NCBI GenBank assembly: GCA_030530605.1
Contig: JAUMUO010000001.1
Coordinates: 119,322 to 183,321, forward strand
Source: Candidatus Saccharimonadota bacterium
Lineage (GTDB): Bacteria > Patescibacteriota > Saccharimonadia > Saccharimonadales > Saccharimonadaceae
Direction: 5' to 3'
Length of the DNA: 64,000 nucleotides
Numbering within the stretch: the stretch's first letter is position 1; every line of letters starts with the position of its first letter. Shown one piece after another: positions 54,161 to 61,731 of the stretch. The position numbers and the translations under genes were made by a program. A model generated the notes under the pieces. That model was given only the letters and a program-made list of their open reading frames with translations, was not told the origin of the DNA and did not search any database.

Positions 54161-54166
54161 TACAAT
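54161..54166 (+). promoter_or_regulatory. -10 element of the envelope operon
   Basis: TACAAT; expected start about 54173, which coincides with the first base of the outer stem of the leader RNA. The -35 is weak. Confidence 0.5.
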
Positions 54167-54173
54167 AGTAAGC

Positions 54174-54396
54174 GCTTAGACATTCAAAATTTGACAAATC
54201 AACCCTGGCAGTTTGACTGCTGGTTTCAAGGAAATCTTGTGGCTAGGTGCCCGAGTTTGGTTCTTGAAACCAGATTTGTCAAAAGTCTAAGCAACTTGGT
54301 ACGTAGCCACATTTTTCATGGCATACACGGAAGTTGCTAGAGCTAGCCACTCCTAGACGTACCATCATTATAAAATTAAGTAGTCTAGGAGAAAGT
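54174..54396 (+). ncRNA. Riboswitch-like structured leader of the envelope operon
   Basis: Perfect nested stems: GCTTAGAC (54174-54181) with GTCTAAGC (54285-54292); TTGACAAATC (54191-54200) with GATTTGTCAA (54273-54282); inside a three-way junction, hairpin GCAGT-TTG-ACTGC (54208-54220) and an 11-bp stem CTGGTTTCAAG (54220-54230) with CTTGAAACCAG (54263-54273). The large loop has GTGGCTA (54239-54245), complementary to TAGCCAC at 54304-54310 and again at 54344-54350. Downstream CTCCTAGAC (54350-54358) pairs perfectly with GTCTAGGAG (54383-54391), hiding the Shine-Dalgarno. GGTACGT (54298-54304) pairs with ACGTACC (54357-54363) and competes with that stem. No known riboswitch motif recognised. 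Confidence 0.75.
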
Positions 54397-55653
54397 ATGT
54401 CGAGACGTAGACGTGGAAAAAAGAACAATACTCCCTTAATCGCCGTTCTTGTTGCGGCTGTAGCTATTGGGGCTATCGTTTACCTTGTTAGCTCTTTTTC
54501 TGGAGGAGATTCCGGCTGCGGCTCTCGTGAGGAAGACACTGAGAGAAGTGGCTATTGTGTTACAACTAGAAATGATTACGATGAACTAGTTATTGTAACC
54601 GGAAATACACAAAATACCCCTGCTCCGGACTTAGATTTTACACAAGGGGAACTATATAATATTTTGGGTGGTGTTTTCTATAGTGCAGAAAGAGGCAGTA
54701 GTCCTAGTGTTTCAATAGTATCAGCTTCTGGTGATAATCACACGATAGACTACAAAGCAAAATATAAGGTAGCCCAAAATATTATCGCATCCAATAACGA
54801 GCTAAAGAAACTCGGCAAAGAGCTCAATAAAGCCATAAAGAGTTCGCCGCTTGAACCTGGTGCAGATTATTTAGGTGGTATTATAGAAGCAAGTAATCTT
54901 ATATCTAACACCGCTAAAAATCCCATCATCATTGTAGTTGGCTCTGGCTATAATGACTCAGGCGCTTTAAACTTCGCCTCGAGTGAAATATTAAATTCAT
55001 ACTTACAAAACTCTGACAGTATCACCTCCATTCTTTCGCAGAACAGGCAAACAAAGGAAGGTGCTCTAAATGGAGCATCAGTTTACTGGTATAATATTGG
55101 TGATGTTGTCTCTCCACAGTCTAGCATGAATAAGTACAAAGAGGATACCAGAGGGATATATACACTTGCATTGGACTATTTGGGGGCCGGGAGAATTAGC
55201 CTTAACAACTATACTGGAGTAACAGCAGACGCTAAATCGGTACCATCGGAGTACAGTGTGCAGCAAGTTTATGTTGATGAACTCAAAATTGGAGATACAT
55301 TTAGCGTTAATGAAAACATTGGTCGTTTTTATCCGGATAGGGATGTGCTTATAGAACCAGCCGAAGTTAAGGAAAAACTCACATCTTTTGCCAAACGTTT
55401 TAATCCTGTAAGCGATACTAAGCTCAAGCTAACAGGCTATATTGCTTTTTGTGTTGATGACGGTCAGCTAGGACTTTCTCGTGCAGAAACTATCAAAGGT
55501 ATACTGATTGAGCTAGGGGTGCCTGGAGACAAAATAGAAACGCATGGTGAACGTGGCTCTCCACCAGAATCTCCAAACGAGTCTTATACCTGTCAAAGTA
55601 ATCTTCCGGAAACTGAGCGCAGGACAGTACAGATAGAAGTGGTAAAGGGCTAG
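54397..55653 (+). CDS. Membrane-anchored protein with OmpA/MotB-like domain (vWA-like centre)
   Basis: 418 aa from ATG 54397, just after AGGAG (54387-54391). Basic N-terminus (SRRRRGKK), TM about 14-34, extracytoplasmic Cys cluster (GCGSREED, GYCVTT), a central domain (about 55-260) with ELVIVTGNTQNTP and NPIIIVVGSGYNDSGALNF like von Willebrand A or a related fold, and a C-terminal OmpA-like domain (about 310-418: LTGYIAF, LGLSRAETIKGILIELGVP, ERRTVQIEV). OmpA-like domains bind peptidoglycan. First gene of a five-gene envelope operon on the mobile element. Confidence 0.78.
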   Translation: MSRRRRGKKNNTPLIAVLVAAVAIGAIVYLVSSFSGGDSGCGSREEDTERSGYCVTTRNDYDELVIVTGNTQNTPAPDLDFTQGELYNILGGVFYSAERGSSPSVSIVSASGDNHTIDYKAKYKVAQNIIASNNELKKLGKELNKAIKSSPLEPGADYLGGIIEASNLISNTAKNPIIIVVGSGYNDSGALNFASSEILNSYLQNSDSITSILSQNRQTKEGALNGASVYWYNIGDVVSPQSSMNKYKEDTRGIYTLALDYLGAGRISLNNYTGVTADAKSVPSEYSVQQVYVDELKIGDTFSVNENIGRFYPDRDVLIEPAEVKEKLTSFAKRFNPVSDTKLKLTGYIAFCVDDGQLGLSRAETIKGILIELGVPGDKIETHGERGSPPESPNESYTCQSNLPETERRTVQIEVVKG

Positions 55654-55654
55654 C

Positions 55655-56524
55655 ATGTTTAAGACTTACGAAGATTTTGAATCCCACGAACACGCTTTCA
55701 ATACGTTTTTTGCCACAAGTCTTTCCTGCGCAATATGCTTGATTATTGGCGGCCTATTAGCCTTAGCGGATTTCTTTTCGAGTTCTAACTCATGGATTGT
55801 ATTCATAGTCCTAGTTTTGATTCCTCTCATAGTGTTCGTAGCTGTGTCTGGCGAATCAGAATTTAGAACTGCATATTATAAGACTTGGCGTGATAAAATC
55901 ACAGGTTGGTTAGACCGTTCAAAAATACTTAGGCGTTTTGCCAAACAATATAGAATTAAAGACTGGAAAACAAAACTAGACCAAATTGAAGCTGACGGAA
56001 GATGGAATTTCCATGCGGACACCAACTATATGCATAGACTAACAGAACAGCGTGATCTCCTTCTTAGCAGAATCTACCAAGAATATCTTAACAAAATGGC
56101 AGCACAGGAAAATATTATAACAGAGGCAAATAGAGCGTTATCAAACACCTATGTTGAACTTGAGACCGTAAAAAGGACTGAAGAAATTGCAAAAACTTTG
56201 ATGGAAGATGCAAAATCGTCAGGAGAACTTTATAAACAGAGGCAAAATTACAGTGCAAAAAGGATAGAACATAGCATCGCTACAAGAGCTAAAATTGATG
56301 CTGAGCATCATCTACAAGAAATGGAGCGTGAAGCCCAAAAAATCACTGATAATTATCGGGCCACAACATACCGTGTTAAAAAAATCTTTTATGCTAGATA
56401 TGCCAAATATACCGAGTCGGCAATCAAGAAAATAAATAGAATCAATGGGCTAAAATATACGATAATCGATATGCCTGAAGCTGAAACGTGGGTTAATAAT
56501 CCAGCTGGAAAGGAGCTGAAATGA
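55655..56524 (+). CDS. Two-helix membrane protein with long coiled coil
   Basis: 289 aa. TM segments at about 20-42 and 46-66 near the N-terminus, then a cytoplasmic helical region (about 70-250) rich in Lys/Glu/Gln (QRDLLLSRIYQEYLNKMAAQ, AHHLQEMEREAQKI type stretches). One base after the OmpA-like gene. Four-base overlap with the next gene. No recognised family; probably a structural partner of its neighbours. Confidence 0.7.
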   Translation: MFKTYEDFESHEHAFNTFFATSLSCAICLIIGGLLALADFFSSSNSWIVFIVLVLIPLIVFVAVSGESEFRTAYYKTWRDKITGWLDRSKILRRFAKQYRIKDWKTKLDQIEADGRWNFHADTNYMHRLTEQRDLLLSRIYQEYLNKMAAQENIITEANRALSNTYVELETVKRTEEIAKTLMEDAKSSGELYKQRQNYSAKRIEHSIATRAKIDAEHHLQEMEREAQKITDNYRATTYRVKKIFYARYAKYTESAIKKINRINGLKYTIIDMPEAETWVNNPAGKELK

Positions 56525-57054
56525 AAATATTTAACTTCTTACATAGGAGAAAAAACGAAGACGAAGAATTAGATTGGCGTGATTTAAACTCGCTGCCCAA
56601 GGAAGCCGTCTCAAAAAAAGAGTTAGATAGTCTTCAAAAAGAAGTGGTTGAAGAACTTAGACAACTTCAAGAGGACGCTATTAGAGATGCTGGCGAAACC
56701 TCTACGGCAAAACCCCAAACTCTCTATTACTATCATAAATACATTGATGCTAAATTCAGCAAAGAAGACTTTGACATTGATACCTACTTTACCAAAAAAC
56801 AAAATATAATAGATCAGAAATATGCCGAAGGATTAGGAGATATAAAGTCTGAGTTCACGGGCTACAAGGAGTTGCTTACAGAAATACGAGAAGTCGACCA
56901 ACGTCTTAGACGAAAAATAAATAAGCTTGATCCAAGCTCTAATATTGATTTAGAGGCAATAGGCACATATGACGATTCTGAAATGCTTCTCGTGCAAATC
57001 AATGAGCTTTCCGCAGGCATTAATTGGAAAGAACTTGGAAAGGAGGAAAAATGA
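56521..57054 (+). CDS. Soluble coiled-coil protein of the envelope operon
   Basis: 177 aa, no membrane segment, acidic and helical (SKKELDSLQKEVVEELRQLQ). ATGA overlaps at both ends, so translation is coupled with the membrane proteins on either side and a complex with them is likely. Function unknown. Confidence 0.68.
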   Translation: MKIFNFLHRRKNEDEELDWRDLNSLPKEAVSKKELDSLQKEVVEELRQLQEDAIRDAGETSTAKPQTLYYYHKYIDAKFSKEDFDIDTYFTKKQNIIDQKYAEGLGDIKSEFTGYKELLTEIREVDQRLRRKINKLDPSSNIDLEAIGTYDDSEMLLVQINELSAGINWKELGKEEK

Positions 57055-57926
57055 AAATTTTGAGAAGGCGCAAAAAGGGGGACGTTAAAGACGGCAAACG
57101 CCCAGATAAAACAAAGAATAAAGCTCAAAATGATGAGAAGATCGACATACCGAAAGAAAATCTTCATCAGACTATTTTTGGGGTCCGTTTCCCATGGGAA
57201 GCTGTCTTCTTTGTTACTGTAGGCTTGCTCAGTGAAGTAGTCGATGCTATGTTTTTAAATTCAACACTTGAGACATTAGGCAAAGATTTGAATCCAATAG
57301 TGGCTACTATTATCTCATATATAGTAGGTGCTGGGTGTTTCTTCTCTATGGCTTTTGTTGGATTCCAACTTGGAAATCGACGATATTATACTAGGTTTGG
57401 AGAGAAAATTTCCTATGGCTTTTGGGCCGTGGCTGGGGTTGCACTTGTCTTAGCGAAGTTACTAGCCGGCTTAGTTGGCGGAGGGTTGGATGATGTTATC
57501 GCTGGCAATATGAGCCTTGGGGATTTGTTGGCCTCAGAAGCATTTATTTCAAACGCTGTTATAGCCTTTGTCCAAATGGTGCTTTATATTGGCACCGGGT
57601 TCATGACTAGAGATAGTGTGCGAATCTTAACAGACAATGACCTAAGAGAATATTTCTTAGCTCGACGACGGTATAAAAAACTTCTTGATGAACTTTCAGA
57701 CCAACGCGGCGACATCGTTGAAGACATATCTAAATTAAAAGCATATCCAAAATATGCGGAGAGACTTGTCGAGTCTAAGCGCTCAGTAAAGAAAAATGTA
57801 GCCCAATATAATGAGTCAGCGAGGGCCCTAATAGAAGCACGCATGGCCATCTCAGTTGAACCAGATTTAATGGAAGATATGTACGATAACGCTATGGCAA
57901 AAGAAGGACGCCCAACGAAGAAATAG
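57051..57926 (+). CDS. Four-helix membrane protein with cytoplasmic helical tail
   Basis: 291 aa from ATG 57051 (GGAGG at 57040). Very basic N-terminus (MKILRRRKKG), membrane helices at about 45-65, 80-105, 115-140 and 165-185, then a helical charged C-terminus (about 200-285). Gly-rich LLAGLVGGGLDDVIAG lies between helices. Not recognised. Its topology with two charged cytoplasmic tails resembles a scaffold rather than a transporter. Confidence 0.68.
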   Translation: MKILRRRKKGDVKDGKRPDKTKNKAQNDEKIDIPKENLHQTIFGVRFPWEAVFFVTVGLLSEVVDAMFLNSTLETLGKDLNPIVATIISYIVGAGCFFSMAFVGFQLGNRRYYTRFGEKISYGFWAVAGVALVLAKLLAGLVGGGLDDVIAGNMSLGDLLASEAFISNAVIAFVQMVLYIGTGFMTRDSVRILTDNDLREYFLARRRYKKLLDELSDQRGDIVEDISKLKAYPKYAERLVESKRSVKKNVAQYNESARALIEARMAISVEPDLMEDMYDNAMAKEGRPTKK

Positions 57927-57935
57927 GAGGCTATC

Positions 57936-58739
57936 ATGGGAAAGAACCGTGGCTTAATTTGGCTAAAAGCAATCTTTCTAGGCTTGGCGATGGCTGGAGC
58001 CCTTTTTCTGCTGATAACTAACTTAAGACCCACTAAACCGCCAGTTACTACTGGTGATCAAGATAATGATGCTGAAGAGATATACGAAGTCAAGTCAGTA
58101 GTAGATGGCGACACATTTAAAATAGATTTCAACGGCAGTGAAACTTCAGTTCGTCTTATAGGTGTTAATACCCCAGAGACTGTCGACCTTAGAACTACGG
58201 TTGAATGTTTTGGGCAAGAAGCTTCAGATTATCTTAAAAATCTCTTGGAGGGTAAAAAAGTAAAAATAGAAGTTGATTCTTCTCAAACGGATCGGGATAA
58301 GTATAATAGACTGCTCAGGTATACTTACCTTAACGGGGAAGATGTAGGATACAAGATGATTAGTAACGGATATGGTTACGAATATACCTACAATGTACCA
58401 TATAACAAACAAGATATGTATAAAAAAGCGCAAGATGAAGCAAGCAAAAACAAGCTTGGTCTATGGGCTGATGGGGTTTGCTCTAAAAGTGATACAACCA
58501 CTAATAAAACCGAAGATACACAAAGCGCTATAACTCCAACGGAAAAAGGACCTACCGCGGAGAACAATTCTGCCGATTGCAACATCAAAGGTAATATTAG
58601 CTACAGTGGCGAAAAGATCTATCACGTTCCAGGACAACAATATTACAATTCTACTAAAATTAATACCGAGTACGGAGAAAGATGGTTCTGCTCCGAGGAA
58701 GAAGCTCAAGCAGCTGGTTGGCGAAAAGCCAAGGTGTAA
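57936..58739 (+). CDS. Membrane-anchored or secreted SNase-type nuclease
   Basis: 267 aa. N-terminal TM or uncleaved signal (about 9-30), then a thermonuclease domain (about 50-185): KSVVDGDTFKI, RLIGVNTPET (Arg and Glu of the active site) and DKYNRLLRY (second Arg), all three catalytic positions kept. A Thr/Asn-rich linker and a C-terminal Cys-containing domain (about 220-267, CNIKGNISYSGEKIYH, ERWFCSEEEAQAAGWR) often fused to SNases. Would degrade DNA/RNA outside the cytoplasm, for nucleotide scavenging or entry. GGAGG precedes the start. Confidence 0.88.
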   Translation: MGKNRGLIWLKAIFLGLAMAGALFLLITNLRPTKPPVTTGDQDNDAEEIYEVKSVVDGDTFKIDFNGSETSVRLIGVNTPETVDLRTTVECFGQEASDYLKNLLEGKKVKIEVDSSQTDRDKYNRLLRYTYLNGEDVGYKMISNGYGYEYTYNVPYNKQDMYKKAQDEASKNKLGLWADGVCSKSDTTTNKTEDTQSAITPTEKGPTAENNSADCNIKGNISYSGEKIYHVPGQQYYNSTKINTEYGERWFCSEEEAQAAGWRKAKV

Positions 58740-58770
58740 CCCTAATAGCACGATAACAAGAAAGGACATT

Positions 58771-58986
58771 ATGATGCGTAAGGATGTTGTAACGCAAAAG
58801 TGCACAAAAGAAGCTTTTGAAAGTGGAGAGTGTGATTATATATCATGGGATAAAGACTCCCTAATACTAGAGCAAGGGAAGATTGTAGGGGCAACATTAA
58901 TAGCCACAGTAGTAATTATAACCATAATCTGCTCCATTAAGGGGGCAAAGCTGGATAGGTATAGTAAAGGCGCGTGCAATAAGTAA
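58771..58986 (+). CDS. Small single-span membrane protein
   Basis: 71 aa (or 70 from the next ATG). AAAGGA lies before the start. A Cys-containing soluble N-terminus (QKCTKEAFESGECDY), TM about 38-57 and a short basic tail with two more Cys. Last gene of the envelope operon. A longer in-frame reading overlapping the nuclease gene is unlikely. Confidence 0.6.
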   Translation: MMRKDVVTQKCTKEAFESGECDYISWDKDSLILEQGKIVGATLIATVVIITIICSIKGAKLDRYSKGACNK

Positions 58987-59009
58987 ATCATCTCTTTAGG
59001 ATAATAAAT

Positions 59010-59237
59010 CCTGTTCACTGTACACCCGTAATTCTAGCAGTGGTATCACTAGGCTCTTTTGTGGTGTCTGTCTCGTCATACGAGATATATAAAAATGTTC
59101 AAAATATAATGGGAACAGCCCCTCCGTACTTTTCTAAAAAGAAAATAATACTTTTTGTACAATATTTAGCTAATTTTTCCTCTTATCCCAACGGCAACAC
59201 CTCTGAAAGATTTACTATAATAGCAAATAAAGCATGA
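59010..59237 (+). CDS. Doubtful small reading frame
   Basis: An open frame (GTG 59040, 65 aa, or read from further upstream) with one hydrophobic stretch (LGSFVVSVSSYEIY). No ribosome-binding site or good start codon. The gap 58987-59325 otherwise contains the promoter of the next gene. Could be a remnant or non-coding. Confidence 0.2.
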   Translation, partial: PVHCTPVILAVVSLGSFVVSVSSYEIYKNVQNIMGTAPPYFSKKKIILFVQYLANFSSYPNGNTSERFTIIANKA

Positions 59238-59242
59238 ACGTT

Positions 59243-59271
59243 ATTGACAAAAATAAGCATGTGTGGTATAA
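59243..59271 (+). promoter_or_regulatory. Consensus promoter
   Basis: TTGACA (59243-59248), about 17 bases, TATAAT in GTGGTATAATATAAG (to about 59271). AAGGAGG at 59309-59315 precedes ATG 59326. Confidence 0.75.
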
Positions 59272-59325
59272 TATAAGCACGTAGCACTTTTACAAGTTGG
59301 AAAATCTAAAGGAGGACGCGTTATA

Positions 59326-59919
59326 ATGAAAAAATACGAGATTTCAGAAATTTCCAAAACAGTTACAGTCAATGGCAAGGAGATTACAGTCTACCGAATT
59401 AGGGCGCTAAAAGATTTTACGGTTGAAGCGTGGAATAGGCTCAAGGCATTCAAGAAGGAAATACATGCAGGAGATCTTGGTGGTTATGTCGAGAGTGAAG
59501 AAAATCTCTCTCAGGATGGTAACTGCTGGATAGCTGGTAATGCTACTGTCTGCGGTAACGCTTCTATATCTGAGAACGCCTACGTTGGTGGTCGTTCATG
59601 GGTAGTAGAAAATGCTAAAGTCTGTGGTAATGCAAAGGTATGTGTTGGAAGCCGGCTGTTTGGCAATGCGGAAGTATCCGGAAATGCTTGGTCTTATGGG
59701 TTTACAACCCTAAAAGACAATGCAAAGCTTACAGGGAACGCACATGTGTGTTCAACAACTATCAAAGATAATGCTGTAGTCTGTGATAATGCATATATTG
59801 ATAATATTAGCCCTGCGATTTCAGGGAATAAAGTTATCAGTGGGGATGCCAAACTGGTCTTCAATGGCCTGCTTGAATTCGGGTTAGATGAACCCTCCGT
59901 GCTAGCAGCAAACGATTAA
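59326..59919 (+). CDS. Right-handed beta-solenoid (pentapeptide/hexapeptide-like repeat) protein
   Basis: 197 aa. After a small N-terminal domain (1-65) comes a regular repeat of about six residues with Asn/Ala/Val at fixed places: CWIAGNATVCGNASI, NAYVGGRSWVV, NAKVCGNAKV, NAEVSGN, NAKLTGNAHV, NAVVCDNAYI. This is a beta-helix. Similar proteins occur on phages and mobile elements with unknown roles. Strong promoter and perfect Shine-Dalgarno suggest high expression. Could be a structural or a DNA-mimic protein; unproven. Confidence 0.75.
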   Translation: MKKYEISEISKTVTVNGKEITVYRIRALKDFTVEAWNRLKAFKKEIHAGDLGGYVESEENLSQDGNCWIAGNATVCGNASISENAYVGGRSWVVENAKVCGNAKVCVGSRLFGNAEVSGNAWSYGFTTLKDNAKLTGNAHVCSTTIKDNAVVCDNAYIDNISPAISGNKVISGDAKLVFNGLLEFGLDEPSVLAAND

Positions 59920-59936
59920 GTTTTAGTTTTTCCAAC

Positions 59937-59970
59937 AAAAAGTCCCAGGCAACCAGCCTGGGCTTTTTGA
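59937..59970 (+). terminator. Intrinsic terminator
   Basis: AAAAAGTCCCAGGC-AACCA-GCCTGGGCTTTTT type stem with T-run. TTTTTCCAAC just before it is complementary to GTTGGAAAA in the 5' leader (about 59295-59303). Confidence 0.85.
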
Positions 59971-59983
59971 TTCTAGATCCAAT

Positions 59984-60769
59984 CTAAGACTTTTCTCGCT
60001 CGTTGTCAAGAAGATCACCATATAAATATACTAAAATATCTTCGGAGCTAATTTGAGTATCTTCATTAGCCCTAGTTATTCGCATTTCAAGCTCTCTTGT
60101 TTTTAAAATCTCTTTTCGTTCTTCATTCTCTAATAAATAATTGTGCTTGTGATCTTGCCCAAACATATTGTAGGGATTACCACCATGATACTCAAGTTGA
60201 GGATATTTCTTGCTCTTTTTACCCCACCATAATGGCGAAAGATCCTTGGCTAAATCAAGCCAAATCTCGGCCACGCGCTTAGAATACTTTGTAACTTCGT
60301 CCTCTTTGCCACGCGTCACAGAAGACGTATAATAAAAAGCAGTAGCACCTAGCACACTATGACAAAACTTTCTAATCTCTTCATAGTTTCTAGGAAACTT
60401 AAATTGGTCCAATGACTCCTTCAATTCATGACACATTTTTGTTACGAATTTATTATCCAAGAAAGCTTTGTCACTTATAGTTTCATAGTATGTCTCATCG
60501 TTAAGCAAATATCTTGTATAAGTATATCCTTTCTGTCCGTCATTTTCTATATCTTCTGCAAAATCCACGCCAGTAATTTTTTCTTCTTTATCGTCTTTGA
60601 AAATATTCTCATCGTAGACATATTCTTTGTTTTCTTTCAAAACCTGTTCTGCCTCCACAGACTCCATCTGGCTATCTTCTCCTGAGCTATCGGCCTTTAA
60701 AAATTCGTCCATGTTCCACTTACCATCAATTTGTTCATTATTAACGCTATTTTTTTCTAAATTTTCCAT
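59984..60769 (-). CDS. Unknown acidic protein of the mobile element
   Basis: 261 aa, very acidic (N-terminal 80 residues rich in Glu/Asp). Central helical region (CHELKESLDQFKFPRNYEEI, FCHSVLGATAFYY) and WLDLAKDLSPLWWGKKSKKYPQLEYHGGNPYNMFG (in parts) have several Trp/Tyr. No known domain. GAAAGG precedes the start; TATACT-type -10 lies about 30 bases upstream and the structured element at 60857-60912 lies further up. Possible anti-restriction or regulatory protein by composition, but this is speculation. Confidence 0.62.
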   Translation of the reverse strand: MENLEKNSVNNEQIDGKWNMDEFLKADSSGEDSQMESVEAEQVLKENKEYVYDENIFKDDKEEKITGVDFAEDIENDGQKGYTYTRYLLNDETYYETISDKAFLDNKFVTKMCHELKESLDQFKFPRNYEEIRKFCHSVLGATAFYYTSSVTRGKEDEVTKYSKRVAEIWLDLAKDLSPLWWGKKSKKYPQLEYHGGNPYNMFGQDHKHNYLLENEERKEILKTRELEMRITRANEDTQISSEDILVYLYGDLLDNEREKS

Positions 60770-60830
60770 AGGATGCCTTTCACTTTATTCGTATTAGTAT
60801 AAGTATACCACAAAAGTATTACCCATAATA

Positions 60831-60920
60831 CACCCCTAGCTTCGCAGGGGTTATAGCTAGACGGCTTGGGGGACTCTGCCCCATGCAAAAAACAATGGGA
60901 ATAGCCATCTAGGTTTTTGT
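60831..60920 (-). other. Bistable structured element upstream of the gene at 59984
   Basis: CTAGATGGCT and AGCCGTCTAG (complements of 60903-60912 and 60857-60866) form a 10-bp stem with one G-T pair. Inside are CCCAT/ATGGG and GGGG/CCCC hairpins; after it ACCCC/GGGGT and CTAGC/GCTAG offer alternative pairings. On the minus strand a TATAAA hexamer lies about ten bases before the stem. On the plus strand the stem is followed by GTTTTTG, so it may instead be a terminator there. Confidence 0.5.
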
Positions 60921-61009
60921 ATTTATATCAGATTGTCATTTGAGTCTTTGAGCCAAATATGGTAATATTATTAAGCATATCATCTCTTATGATGGTTGCA
61001 ACTTCTTGC

Positions 61010-61105
61010 ACTACGGTGTACCACCGTAGAAGCCGAAGCAAGCAGAAAAGCTTGCTTTTCTGCTTAGTGAGGCGCCGCCCGGTGGAAGACGCGCGAAGCG
61101 CGGCT
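61010..61105. repeat. Cluster of hairpins at the probable right end of the element
   Basis: Consecutive inverted repeats: CTACGGTG-TA-CACCGTAG type (61011-61028), AAGCAGAAAAGC/GCTTTTCTGCTT (61037-61062) and GCGCG/CGCGC pairs near 61089-61103. The first contains GGTGTACCA (61015-61023), equal to the tRNA-Arg 3' end. Could be host terminators or attachment-site structure. Confidence 0.5.
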
Positions 61106-61111
61106 ACTATT

Positions 61112-61348
61112 TTATTTTTTTACCTTCTTCAGTTCATAAACCTTATCAACTTGGTCACACACATTTGAGGAGTGAGTCACAATAATCACACACTTTCCGT
61201 CTTTGTGTGCCAACTTCTTAAAAATCTCCAAGATCTCTTCCTCGGTCTGCTTATCAAGATTGCCGGTCGGCTCGTCTGCCACAATCATTTTCGGGTTATA
61301 AGATAAGCTTCTTGCTATTGCGACTCTTTGTTGCTCGCCGCCAGGCTA
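61112..61348 (-). pseudogene. ABC exporter ATPase, C-terminal remnant (MacB/LolD type)
   Basis: About 77 codons start at the ABC signature GGEQQRVAIAR and run through Walker B (MIVADEPTGNLD) and the H-loop (IIVTHS). Walker A is missing. Upstream, in another frame, LGIGLTLILISSLAA is a permease-type membrane helix, so two genes are fused at the GGCGGCG stretch by deletion. Non-functional. Confidence 0.8.
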
Positions 61349-61675
61349 CTAATTAGTATCAACGTTAGTCCGATTCCAAGCAGTTATTGGAAGTCTCGCT
61401 CTCGGCCTTTTTGATATTGCTACCATTTAGAGAAACGTTATAAGTATAGTAATAACTTTCAATCAAGTCACTCTCGCCAAATTTCTTCGGTCAAACGAAA
61501 TAGTCAGCTCCTTATCATAGGCACTTTTGTAAGAGCTAATCAGGTCCGATGCCGTATTATTAATTGCGAGTGTAATTGTACTTGCGCAAGCGATTACTAG
61601 AATAATAATTCCGATTAAGATATTTCGTCCTTTATTTCTAGTAATGGAAATCAGCGCGTTTTTAAATATAAACAT
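61349..61675 (-). pseudogene. ABC exporter permease (FtsX/MacB type), N-terminal remnant
   Basis: An ATG frame of 70 codons begins MFIFKNALISITRNKGRNIL, typical of FtsX-type permeases, with one TM helix, then shifts frame. A second piece (SDLIESYYYTYNVSLNGSN) and the last TM helix follow in other frames. At least two internal deletions separate the pieces. Confidence 0.75.
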
Positions 61676-61731
61676 AGTTTCCCTTCCTGTACTTATATTA
61701 GATATGATACCGGGCGAGGCTAAAACGAACC

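Noticed and set aside
54239-54310. T-box leader for the envelope operon
   Set aside because: The region lacks the T-box sequence AGGGTGGNACCGCG and a specifier-type stem I; no amino-acid gene follows.
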